From assembly GCA_944392805.1 (NCBI GenBank), contig CALXXZ010000001.1:189977-253976 (forward strand): 64,000 nt of DNA, in the 5' to 3' direction. This DNA is from an uncultured Clostridia bacterium. Its GTDB lineage: Bacteria > Bacillota > Clostridia > TANB77 > CAG-508. Both the position numbers and the translations under genes were made by a program. Below the pieces are notes generated by a model. It worked only from the letters and a program-made list of their open reading frames with translations, was not told the DNA's origin and did not search any database. Shown here one piece after another: positions 25,236 through 32,327 of this stretch; the first letter of the stretch is position 1; each line of letters starts with the position of its first letter.

Positions 25236-25667
25236 TTACCAAAGATTATTTCCTAACGTATTTAGGCTCTTATCATGTTGTTTTATGATGTTTCCCATAT
25301 CTCCTTTTACTTCCTCAAAATCAAAACAATTTACTACTTTTATATTATCTATTCCTTTTTCTTCAATTTCTTCGTTAATTTCTTTTAAATATGATTTTGT
25401 TCCTACAACTATCATATTTTCTTTTACAACCGTTTCTTGACTTTTATCCCATTTTAGTCCCAATATTTTTTTCTTATTATTTTCATTTATATTCATTTTT
25501 GACATCAAAGTATTTACCGTTTCTCTTAAATCTTTTTCTGAAACAATTTCTACTTCTTCATTTTTCTCAATCTTTTCATTTATGTATGGAATTAATATCA
25601 TTTCTAAATGAAAATCACTTACATAGAAACCACATGTTTTTTCTATTCCTTTGTTTTTAACAATCAT
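25236..25667 (-). CDS. Unknown 143-residue protein
   Basis: No recognised family. It is soluble and charged, with an alternating pattern (CGFYVSDFHLEMILIPYINE, IVVGTKSYLKEINEEIEEKG, VNCFDFEEVKGDMGNII) that suggests an alpha/beta fold. The start is placed at the ATG 8 bases after AAAGGG; an ATG three codons earlier abuts that site. It stands alone between the divergent spoIIR and the uridylyltransferase gene. A palindrome TGGTAAATATTACCA lies just upstream (25699-25713) and might be an operator. Confidence 0.65.
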   Translation of the reverse strand: MIVKNKGIEKTCGFYVSDFHLEMILIPYINEKIEKNEEVEIVSEKDLRETVNTLMSKMNINENNKKKILGLKWDKSQETVVKENMIVVGTKSYLKEINEEIEEKGIDNIKVVNCFDFEEVKGDMGNIIKQHDKSLNTLGNNLW

Positions 25668-25855
25668 ATTGTTCATCCCTTTCGATTGTTTTTATCTCCT
25701 GGTAAATATTACCATTTAATTGTTGTTTTGTCAAGCCATTTTAGCCAAATTAATTAATATTTTTTCGACAATGTATATTTTATATTTTTTGGTTAATAAT
25801 TATTTTAAAGATATTTTTTTACAAAAAAGTTTTATTTTATACAAGGAGGATTTTT

Positions 25856-26521
25856 ATGAAAAAACTTTTAAATTTTATGAAAAATACCAAGTTAAAAAAT
25901 GCAATTTTATTAATATTTTTACTTTTTTTATATGTATTTATCTCAGCTCAATCATATGTTACTGCTGTTTCTGAGAATTTGTCAGATGCAGTATTTAGAT
26001 TACATGTTTTAGCAAATAGTGATTCAGATGAAGATCAAGCATTAAAAATAAAAGTAAGAGATTCCTTGTTAGAATATATGAATTCAATTAGTTCAAATTG
26101 TACTACAAAAGCAGAAGCAATTTCTATTGCAGAATCTCATAAAGAAGAATTTCAAAAAATTGCAGAAAATACTATTAAAGAAAACGGATATGATTATTCT
26201 GTAAAAATTAATATTGGAAATTTTTATTTTCCTACTAAAAATTATGGTGATATTTCTTTGCCTGCTGGTCTTTATGATGCTTTACGAGTTGAAATTGGAG
26301 AAGCAAAAGGCCAAAATTGGTGGTGTGTAATGTTCCCTTCTCTTTGCTTTATTGATGTAAGTTCAGGCGTTGTAGATGATGAAGCAAAAGAAAATCTTGA
26401 AGATAATTTAGACGAAGAATCATATGAAATTATTTCAGATACCGAGCATTCTGAAATAAAATTCAAATTTAAACTAATAGAATTTTTTGCTGAAAAAGGT
26501 CTTTTCACAGCAAAAAATTAG
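25856..26521 (+). CDS. spoIIR: Stage II sporulation protein R
   Basis: 221 residues. An N-terminal membrane/signal segment (about 17-38, NAILLIFLLFLYVFISAQSY) is followed by the SpoIIR signature VFRLHVLANSDSDEDQALKI, KVRDSLLEYM, and LPAGLYDALRVEIGEAKGQN with WWCVMFPSLCF. SpoIIR is made in the forespore, exported, and triggers processing of pro-sigma-E in the mother cell. AAGGAGG precedes the ATG. Upstream, GTATA and GGTTAATAA are 13 bases apart, reminiscent of a sigma-F promoter but with a short spacer. Followed by murA on the same strand. Confidence 0.94.
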   Translation: MKKLLNFMKNTKLKNAILLIFLLFLYVFISAQSYVTAVSENLSDAVFRLHVLANSDSDEDQALKIKVRDSLLEYMNSISSNCTTKAEAISIAESHKEEFQKIAENTIKENGYDYSVKINIGNFYFPTKNYGDISLPAGLYDALRVEIGEAKGQNWWCVMFPSLCFIDVSSGVVDDEAKENLEDNLDEESYEIISDTEHSEIKFKFKLIEFFAEKGLFTAKN

Positions 26522-26601
26522 AATATGTCCAAAAAAATATTGTAATATTTAAATATTTATGATATATTTTCTTAAGAAAAATATTTTTAGGAGGAATACA
26601 T

Positions 26602-27861
26602 TTGGAAAAATTAGTTATCACAGGAAAAACACCTTTAAAGGGAGAAGTAACAATTAGTGGTGCAAAAAATGCAGCTGTAGCTATTTTACCTGCAACACTT
26701 TTAATAGATGGAGTTTGTACAATTGAGAACTTACCTAATATTAGTGACGTAAAAACAATTTGCAAAATTCTAGAAGGTTTAGGTGCAAAAATAACATGGA
26801 ATACACCTAATGAAATTACAATTGATACAAGAGATATACATGAAACTGTAGCATCAGAAGAATTAACAAGAAAATTTAGAGCTTCTTATTATATAATAGG
26901 AAGTATGTTAGGGCGCAAAGGTTCAATAACTGTTGGTATGCCTGGAGGTTGTAAATTAGGAGCTCGCCCTATAGATCAACATATAAAAGGATTTGAAGCT
27001 CTTGGGGCAACTGTTGAAGTTGGACAAGGAAAAATTATAGCAAAAGCTTCTAAATTAGTCGGAACTTCTATTTATATGGACGTTGTTTCTGTTGGAGCAA
27101 CAATCAATGTAATGTTAGCATCAGTTTTAGCAGAAGGTACAACAATTATTGACAATGCTGCAAAAGAACCACATATAGTAGATGTTGCAAACTTTTTGAA
27201 TACTATGGGAGCAGATATTCGTGGTGCTGGAACAGATGTAATTAAAATAAATGGTGTTAAACATTTACATGGAGATAGTACATATTCTGTCGTTCCAGAT
27301 CAAATTGAAGCTGGCACATTTATGCTTGCAGCAGTAGCTTCTCAAGGAGATGTTTTAATAAAAAATTGTATTACAAAACATTTGGAATCAATTACTGCTA
27401 AAATAATTGAAATTGGTGGACAAGTTGAAGATTTTGGAGATAGTATAAGAGTTAGTTGTAATCGTAGACCATCAAAAGCGAATATAAAAACACTTCCTTA
27501 TCCAGGATTTCCTACTGATTTGCAACCACAAATGGGAGTTGTTCTTTCAATAGCAGATGGTACAAGTAAAATAATAGAAAGTATTTGGGAATCTAGATTC
27601 CAATATACAGAAGAATTAAATAAGATGGGAGCAAATATAACAGCTCAAGGAAAAACAGCATTTTTCGAAGGAGTTGAAAAATTATATGGTTCTCCTGTAT
27701 ATTCTTCTGATTTACGTGCCGGTGCAGCATTAATAATTGCTGGTATAATCGCAGAAGGTACAACAGAAATATATAATTTAGAGCACATAGACAGAGGTTA
27801 TGAAAATATAGAACAAAAATTTACAAACCTTGGTGCTATAATCAAAAGAGTTAATGAATAA
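26602..27861 (+). CDS. murA: UDP-N-acetylglucosamine 1-carboxyvinyltransferase MurA
   Basis: 419 residues. Starts at TTG with GGAGGAATACAT upstream. GAKNAAVAILPATLLIDG (about residues 14-31), MPGGCKLGARPIDQHIKGFE with the catalytic cysteine, TIIDNAAKEPHIVDVANFLN, PDQIEAGTFM, GFPTDLQPQM and DLRAGAALIIAG identify MurA. It transfers enolpyruvate to UDP-GlcNAc, the first committed step of wall synthesis and the fosfomycin target; the cysteine predicts sensitivity. walJ follows 20 bp downstream, so they are one transcription unit. Confidence 0.96.
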   Translation: MEKLVITGKTPLKGEVTISGAKNAAVAILPATLLIDGVCTIENLPNISDVKTICKILEGLGAKITWNTPNEITIDTRDIHETVASEELTRKFRASYYIIGSMLGRKGSITVGMPGGCKLGARPIDQHIKGFEALGATVEVGQGKIIAKASKLVGTSIYMDVVSVGATINVMLASVLAEGTTIIDNAAKEPHIVDVANFLNTMGADIRGAGTDVIKINGVKHLHGDSTYSVVPDQIEAGTFMLAAVASQGDVLIKNCITKHLESITAKIIEIGGQVEDFGDSIRVSCNRRPSKANIKTLPYPGFPTDLQPQMGVVLSIADGTSKIIESIWESRFQYTEELNKMGANITAQGKTAFFEGVEKLYGSPVYSSDLRAGAALIIAGIIAEGTTEIYNLEHIDRGYENIEQKFTNLGAIIKRVNE

Positions 27862-27881
27862 ACATTAGAAGGAAGATATAT

Positions 27882-28670
27882 ATGTTAAATTTTTGCAGTT
27901 TATATAGTGGTAGTAGTGGTAATAGTTTATATGTAGAAAGTGAAAATGCAAAAATCTTAGTCGATGCAGGAATGAGTTGTAAAAAGATTGAAGAAGCTTT
28001 AAATTCTATTGAAGTTAATCCTTCTTCAATTAATGCTATTTTAGTTACACATGAACATTCTGATCATATTAAGGGAATATCAACAATTTCTAAGAAATTT
28101 GATATTCCTGTTTTTGCGACAAAAGAAACTTTTGAGGCAATGCCTAGCCAAACAGAAAAACTATCAGAAAAAAATATTAATTTTTTTAAGCCAGAGGAAA
28201 AATTTTGTATAAATGATTTAGAGATTTTACCTTTTAAAATTCCACATGATGCAGCTAATCCTTGTGGATTTAATATTATAAAAGATTCTGAACATCAAAT
28301 TAGTATTGCTACAGATATTGGCCATATGTCAAATTATATTCTAAAATATTTAGAAGGTAGTGAATTTATTTTATTAGAATCTAATTATGATACAGAAGTA
28401 TTAAAATGTTGCTCATATCCTTTTAGATTAAAATCTCGTATTGCTAGCGAAAATGGTCATTTGTCTAATATAATGGCTGGTAAAACAATTTCATACTTAT
28501 CTAAAAATAGTAATTTACATACAGCAATGTTAGGTCATTTAAGCAAAGAAAGTAATTTTCCTGAACTTGCTTATCAAACCGTTGTAGATGAATTAATAAA
28601 TTATAAAGATAATTCTATTAATTTATCAGTTGCTGACAGAGAACATCCTAGTAAATTTATTAAATTATAA
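27882..28670 (+). CDS. WalJ/YycJ-type metallo-beta-lactamase-fold hydrolase
   Basis: 262 residues. The N-terminus NFCSLYSGSSGNSLYVES is the hallmark of YycJ/WalJ. The metal-binding motif THEHSDHIKG (about residues 57-66), ATDIGHM (about 147-153), SNYD and LGHLSKESN follow. WalJ-type proteins are linked to coordination of DNA replication with cell-wall growth and may act as nucleases. In other Firmicutes it follows walRK; here it follows murA with no walRK in the window. AGAAGGA precedes the ATG. Confidence 0.9.
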   Translation: MLNFCSLYSGSSGNSLYVESENAKILVDAGMSCKKIEEALNSIEVNPSSINAILVTHEHSDHIKGISTISKKFDIPVFATKETFEAMPSQTEKLSEKNINFFKPEEKFCINDLEILPFKIPHDAANPCGFNIIKDSEHQISIATDIGHMSNYILKYLEGSEFILLESNYDTEVLKCCSYPFRLKSRIASENGHLSNIMAGKTISYLSKNSNLHTAMLGHLSKESNFPELAYQTVVDELINYKDNSINLSVADREHPSKFIKL

Positions 28671-28682
28671 TTATATATGGTT

Positions 28683-28822
28683 TTGTAAAGGGAATAATTT
28701 AGGAACAAACTCGGTAAAAAGAATGTAATTAGGTTTTAGGGGGACTAAAAGCTTAATTTCTTTTATATAAATTATAAATATTTTTGTTCATTTTATGGGG
28801 AATTTCATTATTCCCTTTACAA
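28683..28822. ncRNA. Long imperfect hairpin, candidate structured RNA
   Basis: A perfect 16-bp inverted repeat TTGTAAAGGGAATAAT / ATTATTCCCTTTACAA closes a 108-base interior that pairs further: GAACAAA with TTTGTTC (28703-28709, 28783-28789), AAAAGAA with TTCTTTT (28717-28723, 28758-28764), AATTAG with CTTAATT (one bulge) and TTTTAG with CTAAAA around a G-rich loop. Such nested pairing in a non-coding gap is unlikely by chance. It lies just after walJ on the plus strand and directly downstream of the minus-strand small hydrophobic ORF. Strand and identity are not decided; 6S-like RNA, a toxin mRNA tail with antisense RNA, or a palindromic mobile remnant are options. Confidence 0.6.
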
Positions 28823-28824
28823 GA

Positions 28825-28935
28825 TTAAAAACTTTTTTTAGTGATTTCTTCAATAATTTCAAGAGCAAAAATTTTTATGATTATTTTCTTGACTATTAAA
28901 AATATTGAAATAAATATTAAAATTTTAAAGATCAT
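28825..28935 (-). CDS. Small hydrophobic peptide, possible type I toxin-like ORF
   Basis: 36 residues: MIFKILIFISIFLIVKK, then IIIKIFALEIIEEITKKSF. One membrane helix followed by a charged tail, the layout of TxpA/BsrG-like and Fst-like type I toxins. AAAGGA lies 7 bases before the ATG, and a strong promoter (TTGACA, 17 bases, TAATAT) lies at 28955-28983, giving a leader of only about 12 bases. Directly after the stop comes the long hairpin at 28683-28822. AT-rich DNA easily yields hydrophobic ORFs, so the peptide itself is uncertain; the promoter and ribosome site are the support. Confidence 0.4.
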   Translation of the reverse strand: MIFKILIFISIFLIVKKIIIKIFALEIIEEITKKSF

Positions 28936-28954
28936 AATTTTTTCCTTTGACAAT

Positions 28955-28983
28955 ATATTACAATATTTTTTTCTCTTTGTCAA
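28955..28983 (-). promoter_or_regulatory. Sigma-A-type promoter for the small hydrophobic ORF/hairpin RNA
   Basis: Minus strand TTGACA (28983-28978), 17-base spacer, TAATAT (28960-28955). No gene other than the 36-codon ORF and the hairpin lies downstream before walJ's end. Confidence 0.65.
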
Positions 28984-29027
28984 GAAAAACTTTTCGACAA
29001 ATATCGACAAATAGTGCGTTTCAGCAA

Positions 29028-29555
29028 TTATCCAAATATCTTAGATACTATTATAACTGATACGATTACTCCTGTTATATCAGCCATAAGTGATGCAAAT
29101 AGCACAAATCTTGTATTTTTAGCTTTTACACTACTAGAATATACTGCTATTGTATATAATGTTGTTTCTGTTGACCCCATTATTACAGCTGCTAAAACTC
29201 CTATAAAAGAATCCACCCCATTCATTTTTATTATATCAGTAGCTACTGCCATTGATGCACTTCCCGAAATTGGCCTTAAAATAGCAAGAGGTAAAATTTC
29301 ATTAGGCATAAAAAAACTAGTTACTGGTGATACTACTCTTGTAATAAAATCTATAACACCAGAACTTCTTAACATTCCTATTGCTACAAATAATCCAATT
29401 AAAGTTGGAAAAATTTTCAATACAATTTCTAATCCATCTCTTGCCCCTTTTAAAAATATATCAAAAACAGCAACCTTTTCTCTTAAAGCATTACCAATAA
29501 TTATAAATATCACTATCGGTATAGCTACTATTGATATGTAATTAATTAAACTCAT
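29028..29555 (-). CDS. spmB: Spore maturation protein SpmB
   Basis: 175 residues, integral membrane protein with about four to five helices and the nucleoside-recognition (Gate) domain. IGNALREKVAVFDIFLKGARDGLEIVLKIFPTLIG is typical for SpmB, as are LRPISGSASMAVATDII and IMGSTETTLYTIAVY. SpmA and SpmB are needed for spore-core dehydration. Its ATG overlaps the TGA of spmA (ATGA), so translation is coupled. AGGAG precedes the start. Confidence 0.93.
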   Translation of the reverse strand: MSLINYISIVAIPIVIFIIIGNALREKVAVFDIFLKGARDGLEIVLKIFPTLIGLFVAIGMLRSSGVIDFITRVVSPVTSFFMPNEILPLAILRPISGSASMAVATDIIKMNGVDSFIGVLAAVIMGSTETTLYTIAVYSSSVKAKNTRFVLFASLMADITGVIVSVIIVSKIFG

Positions 29556-30139
29556 AATTTTCTCCTATTAAATTTAATTAAAATTTTTGTTACTAATCCC
29601 CCAACAATTGCAGCACAAACCGTAGCAATCCAAACAGGAAATATTATCATTGTTGGATTTTTCGAACCTAATGAATTTCTTATAGCAATAACCGTTGTAG
29701 GGATCACTTGTAATGAAGCTGTATTTAAAACTATTAGCATTATCATATTATCACTTAGTGTACTCTTTTCTTTATTATGTTTTTGTAGAGCATTCATTGC
29801 TTTAAGGCCTAATGGAGTGGCAGCATTTCCTAAACCTAATATATTTGCAATAATATTCATAATTATATTTTTGTTACATTCATCATCTTTTTCAATATCT
29901 TTAAATAAAAAATTTATTACTGGCTTTAAAATTTTTGATAAACAATCTATTATTCTTGTATTTAGTGCAACTTCCATTATACCACTCCATAAACATGTCA
30001 TTCCAAGTAATGTTAATGAAAATTGAACTACATTTTCTGTTTCTACAAAAATTGAATTATTCAAATTTTCAATATTTCCAGAAATTACTGCATATATTAT
30101 AGAAATTATTATAAATATTGGCCATAATATATTTAACAT
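29552..30139 (-). CDS. spmA: Spore maturation protein SpmA
   Basis: About 195 residues. The start was placed at MLNILWPIFIIISIIYAVIS, with TAGGAGTGGAAAAT before the ATG; a longer frame upstream has no ribosome site. Membrane helices and the Gate-domain sequences GMTCLWSGIMEVALNTRIID, IMNIIANILGLGNAATPLGL, KAMNALQKHN and LNTASLQVIPTTVIAIRNSL are characteristic. Works with SpmB in spore-core dehydration. Ends in TGA, overlapping the spmB start, which also shows that TGA is a normal stop in this genome. Confidence 0.93.
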   Translation of the reverse strand: MLNILWPIFIIISIIYAVISGNIENLNNSIFVETENVVQFSLTLLGMTCLWSGIMEVALNTRIIDCLSKILKPVINFLFKDIEKDDECNKNIIMNIIANILGLGNAATPLGLKAMNALQKHNKEKSTLSDNMIMLIVLNTASLQVIPTTVIAIRNSLGSKNPTMIIFPVWIATVCAAIVGGLVTKILIKFNRRKL

Positions 30140-30218
30140 ATTTTCCACTCCTACTTTATTATTTATATTATTTTTGAATATAATATATACATTTTTTGAA
30201 AAATTTTTCAAAATTAAT

Positions 30219-30247
30219 TGACCAACAATTTTATTTATGTTATCATA
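30219..30247 (+). promoter_or_regulatory. Probable promoter of the AbrB-like gene
   Basis: TTGACC (30219-30224), 17-base spacer, TATCAT (30242-30247), about 35 bp before the start codon. Confidence 0.6.
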
Positions 30248-30283
30248 TATATGAATTGAATATAATATTTAAGGAGGCATGTT

Positions 30284-30544
30284 ATGAAGGCTACAGGAAT
30301 TATAAGAAAAGTTGATGAATTGGGAAGAGTAGTTATTCCTATAGAAATTAGAAATAAATTTGATATTGCTGAAAAAGATCCTATAGAAATTTACGTTGAC
30401 GGTTCATCTATAGTATTAAAAAAATATGAACCAAATTGCGTTTTTTGTGGAAATACTAAAAATTTATCAATATATAAAGATAAGCTAATTTGTTCAAAGT
30501 GTGCAAAACAAATCGCTGAATTAGATAAAAAAGAAGAAGAATAA
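30284..30544 (+). CDS. AbrB/SpoVT-family regulator with C-terminal zinc ribbon
   Basis: 86 residues. MKATGIIRKVDELGRVVIPI and EIRNKFDIAEKDPIEIYVDG form the AbrB-type swapped-hairpin DNA-binding domain (residues 1-48). After it, CVFCGNTKNLSIYKDKLICSKC has two CXXC pairs and should bind zinc. This two-part form resembles short Clostridia transition-state regulators. AAGGAGGCATGTT precedes the ATG. It diverges from spmA and converges on rsmI; target genes cannot be told. Confidence 0.9.
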   Translation: MKATGIIRKVDELGRVVIPIEIRNKFDIAEKDPIEIYVDGSSIVLKKYEPNCVFCGNTKNLSIYKDKLICSKCAKQIAELDKKEEE

Positions 30545-30558
30545 AACCTTCTTCTTTT
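30529..30558. terminator. Bidirectional terminator
   Basis: AAAAGAAGAAG (30529-30539) pairs with CTTCTTCTTTT (30548-30558); it covers the ends of the convergent AbrB-like and rsmI genes. Confidence 0.7.
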
Positions 30559-31384
30559 ATTTTATAAAATTCATATATATTTCATTTTTACTTACATTTC
30601 TATCTTTTGCTATTTTTTTAATTATTTCTTTTTTATCAAATCCTTGCTTTTCATAATATTTATAGTGTTCTTCTAAACTTAATTTATTTAACATATTTTC
30701 CTGGTTACTATTTTCTATTTTTTTACCTTCAATTATTAAAATCATTTCACCTTTTAATTTTTCAATTTTTTCCATTAAAGAATCTATATCTTCTCTTATA
30801 AATTCTTCATGAATTTTTGTTAATTCTCTTGCTAAAACAATTTTTCTTTCTTTTAAAATTTCGCTCAATTCTTTTAAAGTATTTTTCATTTTATGTGGAG
30901 CTTCATATATTATAATTGTTTTTTCTGATTCTTCTATTTCTTTTAATTTTTCTTTTCTTGTTTTTTTATTTAAAGGTAAAAATCCTAAAAAAGTGAATTC
31001 TTTTGTATCTATTCCTGATGCAATTAATGCATTTATCATTGCACATGGACCTGGTATTGGCACAACATTTATATCTTCTTCTATTGCTTTTTTTATAACT
31101 TCTTCCCCTGGATCACATATTCCTGGAGTTCCTGCATCTGATACTAAAGCTATATTTTCTCCATTTTCTAATTTTTCAATTAATATTTCACTTTTCACAT
31201 CTTCATTGTGCCTATGATAACTTATTAATGGTTTTGAGATTTCAAAATGATTTAATAATTTTAATGTTTGTCTAGTATCTTCTGCTGCTATTAAATCTAC
31301 TTCTTTTAAAATTCTTAATGCTCTTAAAGTTATATCTTCTAAATTTCCAATTGGTGTTGCTACTATATATAATGTTCCTTTCAT
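30557..31384 (-). CDS. rsmI: 16S rRNA 2'-O-ribose C1402 methyltransferase RsmI
   Basis: About 275 residues. MKGTLYIVATPIGNLEDITL starts the tetrapyrrole-methylase fold; EDTRQTLKLLNHFEI, SYHRHNE, LVSDAGTPGICDPGE, PGPCAMINALIASGI and TIIYEAPHKMKNTLKEL are RsmI motifs. Methylates C1402 of 16S rRNA using S-adenosylmethionine. The start is the ATG after TAGGAGTGATATAAAA; a longer ATG has no such site. Upstream lies a 112-bp gap shared with the divergent small proline-rich ORF. Confidence 0.95.
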   Translation of the reverse strand: MKGTLYIVATPIGNLEDITLRALRILKEVDLIAAEDTRQTLKLLNHFEISKPLISYHRHNEDVKSEILIEKLENGENIALVSDAGTPGICDPGEEVIKKAIEEDINVVPIPGPCAMINALIASGIDTKEFTFLGFLPLNKKTRKEKLKEIEESEKTIIIYEAPHKMKNTLKELSEILKERKIVLARELTKIHEEFIREDIDSLMEKIEKLKGEMILIIEGKKIENSNQENMLNKLSLEEHYKYYEKQGFDKKEIIKKIAKDRNVSKNEIYMNFIK

Positions 31385-31496
31385 TTTTATATCACTCCTA
31401 CTTGAATATTTTACCATATTTATAAAAATTTTTATAGCCTTTTTTCATTTTTTTCATATATTATAATATAAAATTATTAAAAATGAGTGTGATAGT

Positions 31497-31706
31497 ATGT
31501 ATAGATATGAAAATTTACCACCCCCTTCTCCTATTTCAAATAGAGGTGGTCCGCCAAATTCTCCTCCTCCAAAAAAGAAAAAATTTGATTTTATATGTTT
31601 AAAAAATAATGCTTGTAATTCTTTGAATGATGTCGAACATTTTTTATGTGATTTTAATTCTTTTTTAAAATATATGAAATTATATAATTTATTAAAAAGA
31701 AAATAA
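31497..31706 (+). CDS. Unknown small proline-rich protein
   Basis: 69 residues. The first 26 are proline/glycine rich (NLPPPSPISNRGGPPNSPPP and a KKKK stretch); the rest (FDFICLKNNACNSLNDVEHF, LCDFNSFLKYMKLYNLLK) looks like a folded helical tail. A terminator starts at the first base after the stop codon, which supports it as a real gene. The ribosome site is weak (GAGTGTGATAGT). Not recognised; a spore-coat-like role is only a guess. Confidence 0.5.
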   Translation: MYRYENLPPPSPISNRGGPPNSPPPKKKKFDFICLKNNACNSLNDVEHFLCDFNSFLKYMKLYNLLKRK

Positions 31707-31730
31707 ATCCAGAAATATCTGGATTTTTTA
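31707..31730. terminator. Terminator between the small proline-rich ORF and gerM-like gene
   Basis: ATCCAG (31707-31712) and CTGGAT (31719-31724), extended by inner A-T pairs, followed by a T-run on the plus strand. Confidence 0.75.
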
Positions 31731-32267
31731 TTCTTTATTTTTTACATATGTTTCTGCTAATTTTTCATTTTGCTCACCATTAATTAAAAATTTAACTGAA
31801 TCTACTTCTTTTAAATTACTAAGTGTTTCAACTATACTATTTATCATTTTTAATTTATTTTCATCATTTTCATAATTTAAAAATTCATTTGATACATTAA
31901 TTACTGCACATGAACCTTCCATTGTTACATCATGTAAAACTGTTCCATCAGGAATTAGTTTCTTTAAACTACTACTTTGTGGTCCTTTTATTAATAAATT
32001 TACTAATTCTTTACATGGATTTTCTATTAATGTATTTGCATCTATTAATTTTATTTCATTTTCTAATTCTCCTGTTTCTGCATTGGCAAAATATAGCATT
32101 ATTTTTGTTTGACGTAGTTGTTCTTCTGATATTTCTTCTTCTGGTGTATAATCTTGATATTCATCTACATTTTTTTCTATGCTTACATTTTTGTAGATAA
32201 ACCATACAGCTATTATAATTACTATTATTGTAATTATAGCAATTATTTTTTTCTTGTTCTTTTTCAT
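31728..32267 (-). CDS. GerMN-domain protein (GerM-like)
   Basis: 179 residues. A membrane anchor (about 9-25, IIAIITIIVIIIAVWFIY) leads to a GerMN domain: ETGELENEIKLIDANTLIEN, ELVNLLIKGPQSSSLKKLIP, DGTVLHDVTMEGSCAVINVS, MINSIVETLSNLKEVDSVKF. GerM in Bacillus is needed for sporulation and cortex-related germination steps. There is one domain rather than the two of GerM. AAGGAGG precedes the ATG. It stands alone between an ABC-2-like gene and the proline-rich ORF. Confidence 0.82.
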   Translation of the reverse strand: MKKNKKKIIAIITIIVIIIAVWFIYKNVSIEKNVDEYQDYTPEEEISEEQLRQTKIMLYFANAETGELENEIKLIDANTLIENPCKELVNLLIKGPQSSSLKKLIPDGTVLHDVTMEGSCAVINVSNEFLNYENDENKLKMINSIVETLSNLKEVDSVKFLINGEQNEKLAETYVKNKE

Positions 32268-32327
32268 ATTTTTCCTCCTTGTCTTTACTGAATTGTATTA
32301 GCTTGTTTATGATTTTAGAACAAGAAT

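Noticed and set aside
25773-25799. Sigma-F promoter of spoIIR
   Set aside because: GTATA and GGTTAATAA fit in sequence, but the spacing of 13 is shorter than expected; kept only as a remark in the spoIIR entry.
29014-29541. 175-codon plus-strand ORF opposite spmB
   Set aside because: It mirrors the spmB frame exactly; spmB has the ribosome site, coupling and family motifs.
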